Assembly (NCBI GenBank): GCA_025361105.1
Contig: JANYAW010000166.1
Coordinates: forward strand, 1 to 13,465
DNA length: 13,465 bases
DNA from: Rhodocyclaceae bacterium
GTDB lineage: Bacteria > Pseudomonadota > Gammaproteobacteria > Burkholderiales > Rhodocyclaceae
Direction: 5' to 3'
Position 1 is the first letter of the stretch. Every line of letters begins with the position of its first letter. A program made the translations under genes and the position numbers. The notes under the pieces are model-generated. The model saw only the letters and a program-made list of their open reading frames with translations. It was not told the origin of the DNA and searched no databases. Positions 1 to 8,053 of the stretch are shown here, piece after piece.

Positions 1-197
1 CGGCCATTTGGGACAAAGCGCGGGTTCGACCCGGCGCGAAGGTAGACCCCGTTCAGATCGGGCGGAATACTGCCTTTGAGCAAGGGCAAATCGGTGTATT
101 CGGATTCGTCGGCAAGTGGCGCGAAAGGGCCGCTTAACATCGGCCCTTGGCCTTCGCCGAACGGCGTGAAATTTTCAATCGCGGTGGGTGCATTCAT
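1..197 (-). CDS. Carotenoid oxygenase family protein, N-terminal fragment (runs off left edge)
   Basis: Reading leftward from an ATG at 197 gives 65 uninterrupted codons that continue past the window edge. The protein starts MNAPTAIENFTPFGEG and contains LKGSIPPDLNGVYLRAGSNP (about residues 41-60). This matches the conserved N-terminal signature of the carotenoid cleavage dioxygenase / lignostilbene dioxygenase / RPE65 family (a G-x-IPPDLNG-x-Y-x-R-x-G-x-NPRF pattern). Known members are non-haem Fe(II) enzymes that oxidatively cleave a C=C bond in carotenoids, apocarotenoids or stilbenes. The four iron-ligand histidines lie in the missing part, so activity and substrate cannot be judged. A GGAG ribosome site sits 6 nt before the ATG. 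It lies on the same strand as the M20 peptidase gene but behind a probable terminator, so it may be transcribed separately. The family call is confident; the substrate is unknown. Confidence 0.85.
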   Translation of the reverse strand, partial: MNAPTAIENFTPFGEGQGPMLSGPFAPLADESEYTDLPLLKGSIPPDLNGVYLRAGSNPRFVPNG

Positions 198-211
198 CGT
201 CGGCTCCAAGC

Positions 212-235
212 AAAAATCTGCGGCCTATCGCCGCA
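212..235 (-). terminator. Probable intrinsic terminator downstream of the M20 peptidase gene
   Basis: On the minus strand a perfect 6-bp stem TGCGGC / GCCGCA closes a 5-nt loop (GATAG), followed two bases later by five T residues. It lies in the 85-nt gap between the stop of the M20 peptidase gene and the start of the carotenoid oxygenase gene. The stem is short but GC-rich and the T-run is modest, so read-through is possible. Confidence 0.5.
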
Positions 236-282
236 ACAACATCACCGAACCTCGCTGTGCGCATTCTCGTCCATCGACTGAC

Positions 283-1770
283 TTACATCGAACTGGTCCG
301 AATCAAAGTCACATAAAAGGAAATAATTTCGCCATAGTTGGCGATGCTAATTCGCTCGTCGGTGGCATGCGGACGTTTGAGGTCTTCGGCATTGAAACGC
401 ATGGGACAAAAATGAAATGTTGCACCGCTGACGTGCGTGTAATGTTTGCTGTCCGTGCCCGCCATCACCAAGCCCGGCGTGACCAGCGCGCCGGGCTCGA
501 TGCTGTGGATTGCTTGGCTAATCAGCTTGAATCCTGGATTGTTCATATCGGCAGGCGTGGTGGCGTCGGTTGGTGGATGCGAGCCACCTTCGGTGATGCT
601 CACATCGGGATCAGCGATAACACGCTCGACGTGCGCCTTGACCGTAGCGATGCTATCGCCGGGTGCCATGCGGAAATTGACTGTGGCGGTGGCTTCTGAT
701 GGCAATACGTTTTCCTTGATACCGCCATTGATGATGGTCGGTGCAGTGGTCGTGCGTATCATCGCGTTGGTGCTTGGTGCACCGGATAATTGTTTAATCA
801 ACAGCGGACCAAACAGCCACGTATTGGCCATCACCATGCGATTGACAAAGGGCAGGGCGGGTGCCATCCCGCGCAAGGCATCGCCACCGGGACCATTGAG
901 CGAAGCGGGCATCTGGTTGGCTTCAAGCTGGGCAATGGCGTGGCCGAGCTTACCAACAGCCGTGTGCGGTGGCGGCATTGAGGAATGACCACCCGGCGCA
1001 ACAGCCTTTAATTGCAAACTCATGAAACCTTTCTCTGATAGTCCGATTTGTGCAATCGGGCGACTCGCGCCGGGCACCACGCCATCGAGAATCGCTTGCC
1101 CTTCGTCGAGCGAAAATTGTGCGTGGACTTTGCGTGTGGTCAGCAAATTCACAATCGCATACGCCCCCAGCGCGCCGCCGATTTCTTCGTCGTGACCAAA
1201 GGCCAAAATAATCGTGCGCTTGGGTTTGTATCCTTCAGCGAGTAGGCGCTCAACACCTTCAAGTGTCGCCATTACCTGCTGCTTGTTGTCCATCGTGCCG
1301 CGGCCCCAAATGAAGCCGTCGGCGATCGCGCCAGAGAAGGGTGGATGCGTCCATTTTTGCTCGGTACCCGGTTCAATCGGCACCACGTCCTGATGCGCAG
1401 TGAGTAGAACGGGCTCAAGCGATTTGTCGCTGCCGTCCCATGTGTACAGCAAGCTCCAATCAGCCACCGTCTCGCGCTTCAGGTTTTTGTGTACCAGTGG
1501 AAAGCTTGCCTCGATCAGCTTGTGCAATTCGGGGAAGCGATTACCGCCAGGCGGATTGGCGAAGCCGTAAGAAATTGTCGGAATTTGAATTGCGGCAGAG
1601 AGTCGCTTAGCGGCGATGTCCAGATCGGCAATCGGTGGTGCTTTGATGCCCGCCTTTGCGTCATCGGCATCGGGCAGCACGGGTAATCGCCAGGTGTTGA
1701 AAAGCACGATCACCATCAACACCAATACGATACCAACAACCAACTTTGCCGCGTTCACTATCCATTGCAT
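283..1770 (-). CDS. Membrane-anchored M20 family metallopeptidase (PM20D1 / carboxypeptidase S-like)
   Basis: A 495-residue protein of the M20 di-zinc peptidase family. One N-terminal hydrophobic segment (about residues 5-26) should anchor it in the inner membrane with the enzyme outside the cytoplasm. Family motifs are in order: TAHQDVVP with metal ligand H126 and D128, GRGTMDNK with bridging D161, FGHDEEIGG with catalytic E195 and metal ligand E196, D222 in SLDEGQ, and the C-terminal ligand H443 in GTDSKHY. The lid/dimerisation domain is about residues 240-385 and begins near GGHSS. Length and the N-terminal anchor fit the PM20D1/carboxypeptidase S branch, whose members cleave small peptides or N-acyl amino acids; which applies here is unknown. 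The ATG is preceded by AAGGA at about 8 nt. It lies 63 nt downstream of the radical SAM gene on the same strand, so co-transcription is possible. Confidence 0.9.
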   Translation of the reverse strand: MQWIVNAAKLVVGIVLVLMVIVLFNTWRLPVLPDADDAKAGIKAPPIADLDIAAKRLSAAIQIPTISYGFANPPGGNRFPELHKLIEASFPLVHKNLKRETVADWSLLYTWDGSDKSLEPVLLTAHQDVVPIEPGTEQKWTHPPFSGAIADGFIWGRGTMDNKQQVMATLEGVERLLAEGYKPKRTIILAFGHDEEIGGALGAYAIVNLLTTRKVHAQFSLDEGQAILDGVVPGASRPIAQIGLSEKGFMSLQLKAVAPGGHSSMPPPHTAVGKLGHAIAQLEANQMPASLNGPGGDALRGMAPALPFVNRMVMANTWLFGPLLIKQLSGAPSTNAMIRTTTAPTIINGGIKENVLPSEATATVNFRMAPGDSIATVKAHVERVIADPDVSITEGGSHPPTDATTPADMNNPGFKLISQAIHSIEPGALVTPGLVMAGTDSKHYTHVSGATFHFCPMRFNAEDLKRPHATDERISIANYGEIISFYVTLIRTSSM

Positions 1771-1833
1771 TTTGGTTTTCCTTAAGGGGCGTTTCGCATG
1801 CGATGTTAGTCGAAATGCGCTTCGGCAATTTTG

Positions 1834-3423
1834 TCAGTTGGTGCTGGCGACACGCCGTGAAAGTGACGTTGCGTCGCCACCAAGATGACGCATCTGCCGT
1901 TGTGTCAGCCCGCCAGCCATTTGTCGCATTGCACGCCGTCCGAGAAATTCGCGCAGACAATTTGGTTTGCCGCGTGCGCCGCTGGCAAGATAGTCTTCCA
2001 ACAAGCGCGCCGTGACTTCTGCACGCGCTACGTTTTGCACATGGCAGAGATAATCAAAAATCGCATCGGTGAGCCGCTCGGGTGTCAGGCGACTGGTGGC
2101 TTTGGTGGCTGTCCATAACCATTGCGAAAAATTCTGGAACGCGGCGAATGCGGATAGTCCGGCGAGCAACATCGGCAACGACTTATTGAACCGTCCCGAG
2201 TTGGCGATCAATTCCCAATAGCGCGCCAGTCGCCCGAATTCTTCCATTGTCGCAGCGTCAACAAGACTGGTTTCGCGCACTGTGTATGGTGGCGCTACGT
2301 CGTAGTGCATAGCGAAGTTTTTAGTGTGGCGCGCAATGGGCGTCCCGCGCAAACGCTTCAAAATGCCCAACTGAATCTCGTGCGGCTTCAGCGCATGCAG
2401 TCGGTCAAAACCTTCGGCAAAGCTGGCTAGGGTTTCGCCGGGTAGGCCAAAAATCAAATCGGTGTGCAGGTGTGCCTGACTATGTGCGATCAGCCAGCGC
2501 AAATTGTCTTCCGTCTTGGTGTTGTCCTGACGCCGCGAAATGGTTTGCTGCACGGTTTCGTTAAAGCTCTGTATGCCGATTTCAAATTGCAAAACTCCGG
2601 CCGGGAAACGCGCAATCAATTCCTTCAGGCGATCCGGCAAATGATCGGGTATGACCTCAAAATGGATGAATAGTCCATCGCAAAGTCGCGCCAGAAAAAA
2701 TTCCAGAATGCGTGCGGACGCGTCAATTTTGAGATTGAAAGTCCGGTCGACAAATTTGAAATTGCGCGCGCCGCGTTGAAACAAAGTATCGAGTTCGCCG
2801 AGGAATTCATCGAGTGGAAAAGCCCATGCCGTTTTATCCAGCGAGCTCAAACAAAACTCGCACTTGAACGGACAACCGCGCGAGGCTTCTACATAGAGCA
2901 GGCGATGTGCCAAATCGTCGCTGGTGTATTCAGCGTAGGGCAGCACAATTTCGGCAAGTGCAGGTTGTTCACCGACATGCACCTTCATCAGAGGTTGCGG
3001 GCCATGAATCAGGCTGCGGCATAGCTTGGCGAAACTCATATCGCCCCAGCCGGTGACCAGGTAATCGGCGCGCTTGAAGATTTCCTGTTCAGCGTATTCG
3101 TAACTCACTTCCGGCCCACCAAGCACGACGATAAGGGAGGGTCGTGCGAGTTTCAATCGCCGCACCACTTCAGTGGTGGCGACGACATTCCAGATGTACA
3201 CACCAAAGCCGATAATCAGGATTTCGTCATCCGTCGTTGGCAACTCGCCTAGCAGTGCATCAACAATTTCTTGCGTTGACTTGGTCAGCGTAAATTCTCT
3301 TAATTCAGTTTGTGCGCGTAGATCTTCGCCACCATAACGTGCCATATTGGCCAGCAAATAGCGCAGTCCAAGGGAGGCGTGGATGTATTTGGCATTCAGC
3401 GTGGCGAGAATAATTTTTGTCAT
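1834..3423 (-). CDS. B12-binding-domain radical SAM protein with DUF4080-like C-terminus
   Basis: A 529-residue protein. Residues about 1-150 form a Rossmann-like cobalamin-binding-type domain that starts TKIILATLNAKYIHASLG and contains VVLGGPEVSYE. It lacks the classical DxHxxG cobalamin-ligand motif, which is common in this subgroup. The radical SAM domain follows, with the [4Fe-4S] cysteines in RGCPFKCEFC (CxxxCxxC; C184, C188, C191). The central part continues as a TIM-barrel-type region (LQFEIGIQSFN, HTDLIFGLPGE). The remaining C-terminal ~150 residues resemble DUF4080. Reaction and substrate are unknown for this class. I chose the ATG at 3423 over an in-frame TTG immediately upstream at 3426; GGAA lies 8 nt before the ATG. 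The gene is divergent from the TonB receptor gene across a ~210-bp region and lies upstream of the M20 peptidase gene. Confidence 0.9.
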   Translation of the reverse strand: MTKIILATLNAKYIHASLGLRYLLANMARYGGEDLRAQTELREFTLTKSTQEIVDALLGELPTTDDEILIIGFGVYIWNVVATTEVVRRLKLARPSLIVVLGGPEVSYEYAEQEIFKRADYLVTGWGDMSFAKLCRSLIHGPQPLMKVHVGEQPALAEIVLPYAEYTSDDLAHRLLYVEASRGCPFKCEFCLSSLDKTAWAFPLDEFLGELDTLFQRGARNFKFVDRTFNLKIDASARILEFFLARLCDGLFIHFEVIPDHLPDRLKELIARFPAGVLQFEIGIQSFNETVQQTISRRQDNTKTEDNLRWLIAHSQAHLHTDLIFGLPGETLASFAEGFDRLHALKPHEIQLGILKRLRGTPIARHTKNFAMHYDVAPPYTVRETSLVDAATMEEFGRLARYWELIANSGRFNKSLPMLLAGLSAFAAFQNFSQWLWTATKATSRLTPERLTDAIFDYLCHVQNVARAEVTARLLEDYLASGARGKPNCLREFLGRRAMRQMAGGLTQRQMRHLGGDATSLSRRVASTN

Positions 3424-3459
3424 CAATTTGATTCCGACTTCCGAGAAATTGTTGTTTCA

Positions 3460-3475
3460 TTTACGGCAGCGTAAA
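3460..3475. promoter_or_regulatory. Perfect palindrome in divergent intergenic region, candidate operator
   Basis: TTTACG-GCAG-CGTAAA is a perfect 6-bp inverted repeat with a 4-bp centre. It lies 37 bp upstream of the radical SAM start and 161 bp upstream of the TonB receptor start, in AT-rich DNA where promoters are expected. Its size and symmetry fit a dimeric repressor or activator site. No regulator is encoded next to it, and I could not place a convincing -35/-10 pair, so the role is inferred from position only. Confidence 0.35.
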
Positions 3476-3556
3476 GATGATAAATACACATCGCCGTAAT
3501 AAATAATCACTATTTCAGTAACGAACTCGAAATCTTCAATTCCTAACATCGCTGCC

Positions 3557-3608
3557 TGTCGTACCTATCAGCTACGACACCCCTATCGCCGCCTAGTGCA
3601 TAGCGGCG
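3557..3608 (+). promoter_or_regulatory. Two tandem hairpins in the 5' leader of the TonB receptor gene
   Basis: Two perfect inverted repeats lie back to back. The first is TGTCGTA / TACGACA (3557-3563 with 3573-3579, 9-nt loop). The second is CGCCGC / GCGGCG (3587-3592 with 3603-3608, 10-nt loop). The second ends 28 nt before the receptor ATG and just upstream of its AGGAA ribosome site. Neither has a T-run, so they are not typical terminators. No B12-box or other riboswitch signature that I recognise is present. They may be a structured leader that controls translation or mRNA stability, or a protein-binding site. Confidence 0.4.
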
Positions 3609-3636
3609 CTCGACAGCCAATTTTAGGAAACAAATT

Positions 3637-5922
3637 ATGATCGTTTCATTTCGCAGTAATCGCATGTCCACCGCAGTCGCGATGGCCTTGTTGGCATTTT
3701 CACACGCGCCGATTGTCTTTGCTCAATCCTCAAACATGTTCGCCGCACCGACGGATGCGAGCACTGGTTCGAATTCAGATGTAAATCAATCGAAAGTGGA
3801 AACGATCATCGTATCTGCACAGTCGGGGGCGTACCGCAAAGATGAAAAAAATACCGCGTCAGCGCTGGCACCAACGCAATCTAGCCTTACGGCAACACAA
3901 CCACAATCGATTATCACGCGTGAATTTATCGAAGGCTCGGTCACCCCTGCCGCTGAATATAGTCGCGTAGTGAACGTTGCGCCTAGCGTTTCGGGAGACT
4001 CATCGAATGGTCCGGGATTGAGCGAAACCAAGACTACTTTGCGCGGCTTTAGCGACGACCAATACAACATCACGTTTGACGGAATTCCGTGGGGTGATAC
4101 AAATAATCCAGCGCATCATTCAACTTCGTTTTTCCCTGCGTCAGTGATAGGCGCGGCAATTGTCGAACGCGGACCCGGCAATGCCAGCAATATTGGCTAC
4201 GCAACTTTTGGCGGGTCAATCAACCTGTTTTCCAAGAAGTCGCTTGATGAACAAATGACCACGGTGTTTGGTTCGGTAGGGACATGGAATACCTATTTAC
4301 TTGGCATTGCGCACGAAAGCGGACGCATCGCCAACTGGGGCAATGGCACTGCACAACTCGGCTATCAACATCTGGAATCTGACGGCTATTTATCGTTCAG
4401 TAGTATCAAAAGCGACAACGTCATGCTGAAGTTGCAGCGCCGCGTTGGTGATGCGTCAACACTGACATTTTTTGCCTCGGCAAACCATATTAACTACGTG
4501 CAACCAGACAATAGTAAAGGTCCAACCCTGGCGCAAGTAGCGAAATATGGCCGTAATTTTTTGCTCAATAATGATCCCACTAGCTTTAATTATTTTGGTT
4601 TCAATCACACCACCAAGGACACCGATTTTGAATACGTCCGACTCAATACGCTATGGGGTAACGATTGGGAAACCGAAGCAACGGGTTATAGCTACGCATA
4701 CGACAACCAGACCATCTCGTCGACTGACCCGACTGGACTGACTTTACCGGGAACCAAAATAGGTCCGGTCGGCAACAAGGATATTCCCGGTATCGACAAG
4801 CAGAATAAGTACCGTGTGTATGGCGTTATAGTTAAAGCCAGCAAGCACTCTGATCTCGGCCTGTTGCGTGGCGGAATTTGGGCAGAAACTTCAGATACCG
4901 ATCGCCATCAATACGACATCGACTTGACGCTGGGCAACATTCGCGACCCTCGTGAAACCAAGCCTACGCCGGTGACTTTTCCCAGCGTGCTATTCGATCA
5001 ACAATCGAAAATCAAGAGTGTGCAACCCTTTGTCGAATTTGAATGGGAAGTAACACCGAGTACGTTGATCACGCCGGGGTTGAAGTACGTGGCGATCACG
5101 CGTTCGGTAGATGCAATTGTCAATCAAACGACACGCTTACCGCAAAACGCCTCTGCCGACTACAACACAAGCTTACCGTTCCTCACCGTCAATCATCAGT
5201 TCGGTGCGGGTCTTGCGGCCTACGCACAGTATGCGAAGGGATTTCAGATTCCAGACTTGAAATCGTTTTACATCGCCGACCCGACCAAAAATAGCAGCGA
5301 GCCGCAACTATCAACCAATTATCAAGTCGGCATCGTTGGCAAAGTCAAAGACTTCGTCTGGGATGCGGATCTGTATCAGATCGATTTCAAAAATAAGTAT
5401 GTGTCCAACGGTCTTGCTGGCGCTGCCGCCGCTTTCGTGAACCTTGGCGGCGCGACCTACAAAGGTGCAGAAACTCAAGTGACCTATTTGATGGGCAGTG
5501 GCTTTGCGGTATATGCCAATGGTTCGATCAACAAGGCTACCGCAGCTGACACAGGCCAAACGATTTCCGGTGCGCCAAAAATGACTGCAACGTTGGGTCT
5601 GATGTATGCGAGCGGGCCGTGGTCGGGGTCGCTAGTTGCGAAGCGCACAGGGGCGACTTATCAACAAGACTACGACAAGACCAAGCCAGCAAATTTCGAG
5701 CTATACAAAGTCGCTGCGTATAACAATGTAGATTTGGGTGTCTCCTACACTTTCGATCAAGTCATCGCGGGGGTGAAGAAATTGAAACTACAATTCAATG
5801 TATTCAACTTGCTTAGCAAAGAGGACATCACCTCAATCAGTCCGGGAAAAGTCCTTGCCGGCGATCAATACACATTCCAAGCGCCGCGTAGTGTTCAACT
5901 TTCTGCAAAAGTCAGCTTTTAA
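3637..5922 (+). CDS. TonB-dependent outer-membrane receptor
   Basis: A 761-residue outer-membrane active transporter precursor. A signal peptide of about 29 residues ends VFA before QSS. A Ton box-like segment (VETIIVS, residues 54-60) should contact TonB in the periplasm. The plug domain is about residues 75-200, with TLRGF (134-138), ITFDGIPWG (145-153) and VERGPGN (176-182). The rest reads as an alternating beta-barrel of about 550 residues, ending in the terminal phenylalanine typical of BAM-inserted barrels (KVSF). An AGGAA ribosome site precedes the ATG by about 8 nt. The ligand cannot be read from sequence. The next gene encodes an exported phosphoesterase, so a phosphorylated ligand is possible, but siderophores or other substrates are not excluded. 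The leader carries two hairpins and a palindrome that may regulate expression. Confidence 0.93.
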   Translation: MIVSFRSNRMSTAVAMALLAFSHAPIVFAQSSNMFAAPTDASTGSNSDVNQSKVETIIVSAQSGAYRKDEKNTASALAPTQSSLTATQPQSIITREFIEGSVTPAAEYSRVVNVAPSVSGDSSNGPGLSETKTTLRGFSDDQYNITFDGIPWGDTNNPAHHSTSFFPASVIGAAIVERGPGNASNIGYATFGGSINLFSKKSLDEQMTTVFGSVGTWNTYLLGIAHESGRIANWGNGTAQLGYQHLESDGYLSFSSIKSDNVMLKLQRRVGDASTLTFFASANHINYVQPDNSKGPTLAQVAKYGRNFLLNNDPTSFNYFGFNHTTKDTDFEYVRLNTLWGNDWETEATGYSYAYDNQTISSTDPTGLTLPGTKIGPVGNKDIPGIDKQNKYRVYGVIVKASKHSDLGLLRGGIWAETSDTDRHQYDIDLTLGNIRDPRETKPTPVTFPSVLFDQQSKIKSVQPFVEFEWEVTPSTLITPGLKYVAITRSVDAIVNQTTRLPQNASADYNTSLPFLTVNHQFGAGLAAYAQYAKGFQIPDLKSFYIADPTKNSSEPQLSTNYQVGIVGKVKDFVWDADLYQIDFKNKYVSNGLAGAAAAFVNLGGATYKGAETQVTYLMGSGFAVYANGSINKATAADTGQTISGAPKMTATLGLMYASGPWSGSLVAKRTGATYQQDYDKTKPANFELYKVAAYNNVDLGVSYTFDQVIAGVKKLKLQFNVFNLLSKEDITSISPGKVLAGDQYTFQAPRSVQLSAKVSF

Positions 5923-5964
5923 ATTAGCAATAGATTGAGTGCAATTGATGAAAAAATTCCAGCC

Positions 5965-7149
5965 ATGCAAGGTATTGTGAAATCGACGGGAAGTCACTCA
6001 GTCTTGGTTTTGATTGCCGCGCTCATCTCGCTATCGTCCATCGCCGTGGCCGACGATGGCAAGCATGAGAAGCGGCAATCATCTGATCCAGTCGTGTTGA
6101 CATTTTCATCCGTGGGGGACTCACGGCAAGATCCGGTTTGGTTCGATTCATCAATTGCTTCGCTGACCGCTCAGGACAAACTCTGGCTGCAAAACAGCAA
6201 AGCGCTATCGCGCATCATGCGAACCATAGCCGAGCAAAAATCACAAATGTTGGTCTTCAATGGCGACATGATTATGGGTTACGGCATCGCCGGACCGGTA
6301 TCGAGTACTGAAGTTTCAGCAGTAGTGAATTCCGATTTGATGATTTTCTATCGGCAATATGCGTTTTGGCGTGGCATGGCAGCAACACTCATGGAGTCGG
6401 GAACTTACGTGGTTCCGGTGCCGGGTAATCACGAAGTGCAAGCCAAGAGTCTTGGCAAAAAAGCAGTAGTGGAAAATGAGAATGCGTGGCGCGCCAACAT
6501 GGGCGATTTGATCTTAGATACAGAGCGCTTCAAAGCGATTGTTGGAACTGAAGCCAGCCACGTGAACACGCAAAATAATGGTGCACATGATGGCTTGAGT
6601 TCTGATCAAAGCCAGCTGTCCTATAGTTTTGATGTCGGTGAATCGCACTTCGTCATCATCAACACAGATCCGGTCGGTGGTGACAACACAGCACCGACCA
6701 AGTGGCTAGCAAACGATCTGCAAGATGCGCTTTTCCGTAAGGCAAAAAACCTGTTCGTATTCGGACATAAACCGGCCTACAGTTATTCCTTTAGCATGAA
6801 CAAAAAATCTGAAACGGATGGCAGTGGCTTAAGTAAATATCCCGACAGTCGCGATGCCTTTTGGAACGTCATTGAGCAATTCGGTGCGACATATTTTTGC
6901 GGGCACGAACATGAGTTCCATGTCGAACAACCCAAGGGAAAAGCATGGCAAATCTTGGTCGGCACCGGCGGTTCGCCGTTTGGCGCGAAAGCTGGTGAAC
7001 TCACACGCAATCCAGCGACCGACCGCACTTATGCGTGGGTCACCGTACAGGTTCATCGCAGTGGTCGCGCGGTGATTACTGCCTACGGATTTAGCGATAC
7101 CTTTGGCTCAACTCACGTACTTAAACGCATTAAATTGGAGCGACGGTAA
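5965..7149 (+). CDS. Exported calcineurin-like metallophosphoesterase
   Basis: A 394-residue protein from the ATG at 5965. Its N-terminus is a good signal peptide ending AVA at residue 29, so a periplasmic or secreted location is expected. Metallophosphoesterase motifs are in order: GDSRQD (D52), NGDM (D101), PGNHE (N155, H156), GHKP (H268) and GHEHEFH (H314, H316). These are the usual dinuclear-metal ligands and catalytic histidines, although the first motif is GDSR rather than the common DxH. Likely activity is hydrolysis of a phosphomono- or diester. It starts 42 nt after the receptor stop on the same strand, so the two are probably co-transcribed. A TTG at 5935 would add 10 residues; neither start has a strong ribosome site, so the start is uncertain. 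The gene converges with the crotonase gene, leaving 13 nt between stops. Confidence 0.88.
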   Translation: MQGIVKSTGSHSVLVLIAALISLSSIAVADDGKHEKRQSSDPVVLTFSSVGDSRQDPVWFDSSIASLTAQDKLWLQNSKALSRIMRTIAEQKSQMLVFNGDMIMGYGIAGPVSSTEVSAVVNSDLMIFYRQYAFWRGMAATLMESGTYVVPVPGNHEVQAKSLGKKAVVENENAWRANMGDLILDTERFKAIVGTEASHVNTQNNGAHDGLSSDQSQLSYSFDVGESHFVIINTDPVGGDNTAPTKWLANDLQDALFRKAKNLFVFGHKPAYSYSFSMNKKSETDGSGLSKYPDSRDAFWNVIEQFGATYFCGHEHEFHVEQPKGKAWQILVGTGGSPFGAKAGELTRNPATDRTYAWVTVQVHRSGRAVITAYGFSDTFGSTHVLKRIKLERR

Positions 7150-7162
7150 TCGTCTCGCTCAT

Positions 7163-7933
7163 CTATGAAAACTTAGAAAAATCAGGACGACGCTTTTCGA
7201 GGAAGGCTGAGAAGGCCTCTTTGGCTTCTGGTGAACCGAGTTGTTCGCCGAAGATTTGACTTTCGTTGGCCATGACTTTGTTCACCAATGAACGTTGGTT
7301 GCGCACCATGAGTTCTTTGGTTAAACGAATCGCCGCAGCAGGTTGCGCGGCGAGCTTTTGGCAACGCGATAAGGCGTGTTCGACAACTTGGCCATGCGGT
7401 ATCACGGCATTCACCAAGCCTGCGCCGAGCAAATATTCGGCATCAAATTGTTCGCCCAACATCAGCATTTCGGCGGCGCGAACATGCCCGATGCGTTGCG
7501 CTAAAAGCAAACTTGAGCCAGCTTCCGGCGTAAGTCCAAGGTTTGTAAATGGCATACAAAAACGTGCACCGGTACCGGCATAAACCAAATCACAATGCAG
7601 GAGCATGGTCGTGCCAATACCTATCGCCACACCTTCAACCGCAGCAACAAACGGCTTTTTCAGATTGGCGAATCCATTGATGAAACGAAACACCGGAGAG
7701 TTTTCGCCTGCGGGTGGATTGCGCAAGAAGTCGTTTAAATCGTTGCCGGCGGTAAAGTTTCCTTCGCTACCATGGATCAATATCACTCGCACGCTGGCAT
7801 CTGTTTCTGCAGCGTCAAGTGCATCGGCCATTGCAGCGTACATCTCGGCAGTCAGCGCGTTTTTCTTTTCCGGGCGATGGATTTCGATTTCAAAAACGCC
7901 CTCAGCAACGGTGGTATGAATTAGGTCGGTCAT
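7163..7933 (-). CDS. Enoyl-CoA hydratase/isomerase (crotonase) family protein, ECI-like
   Basis: A 256-residue crotonase-fold enzyme of normal length. Oxyanion-hole segments are GNFTAGNDL (58-66) and EGVAIGIGTTM (100-110). The segment NLGLTPEAGSS places a glutamate at E137. That matches the catalytic glutamate of delta3,delta2-enoyl-CoA isomerases (a LGxxPEGxSS pattern), so isomerisation of 3-enoyl-CoA to 2-trans-enoyl-CoA is the better guess over simple hydration. The start has a strong AGAGGA site about 7 nt upstream. It is the last gene of the probable minus-strand acyl-CoA operon, separated from the preceding crotonase by about 120 nt holding a palindromic element. Exact substrate chain type is unknown. 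Confidence 0.9.
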   Translation of the reverse strand: MTDLIHTTVAEGVFEIEIHRPEKKNALTAEMYAAMADALDAAETDASVRVILIHGSEGNFTAGNDLNDFLRNPPAGENSPVFRFINGFANLKKPFVAAVEGVAIGIGTTMLLHCDLVYAGTGARFCMPFTNLGLTPEAGSSLLLAQRIGHVRAAEMLMLGEQFDAEYLLGAGLVNAVIPHGQVVEHALSRCQKLAAQPAAAIRLTKELMVRNQRSLVNKVMANESQIFGEQLGSPEAKEAFSAFLEKRRPDFSKFS

Positions 7934-7978
7934 GGGTTTTTTCCTCTATTCAATTCGCCAGTTGGAATGGTGTGGAGT

Positions 7979-8031
7979 GTCGGCTTTGCATAGCCGACCC
8001 GCTTCGCAGGCACAAAGCAGTGCTTTGCGAA
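7979..8031. repeat. REP-like double palindrome between two crotonase genes
   Basis: The 120-nt gap between the crotonase genes holds two adjacent inverted repeats. The first is GTCGGCT / AGCCGAC with a 6-nt loop (7979-7985 with 7992-7998). The second is a nested hairpin, outer TTCGCA / TGCGAA (8003-8008 with 8026-8031) around inner GCAC / GTGC with a 6-nt loop. The paired layout and intergenic position resemble REP/BIME-type dispersed palindromes. Only one copy is in the window, so repeat status is inferred. It may also stabilise or attenuate the operon mRNA. Confidence 0.5.
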
Positions 8032-8053
8032 TTCCCTGCTCCGCCGCCGTTGG

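Noticed and set aside
446..988. A 180-codon plus-strand open frame inside the M20 gene
   Set aside because: It is antisense to a gene with complete catalytic motifs, and its own translation shows no domain or ribosome site.
224..3592. An 11-nt identical string CCTATCGCCGC at 224-234 and 3582-3592, both within hairpins
   Set aside because: The string sits differently in the two hairpins (loop plus 3' arm versus 5' arm), and a match of this length is weak evidence of a shared element.
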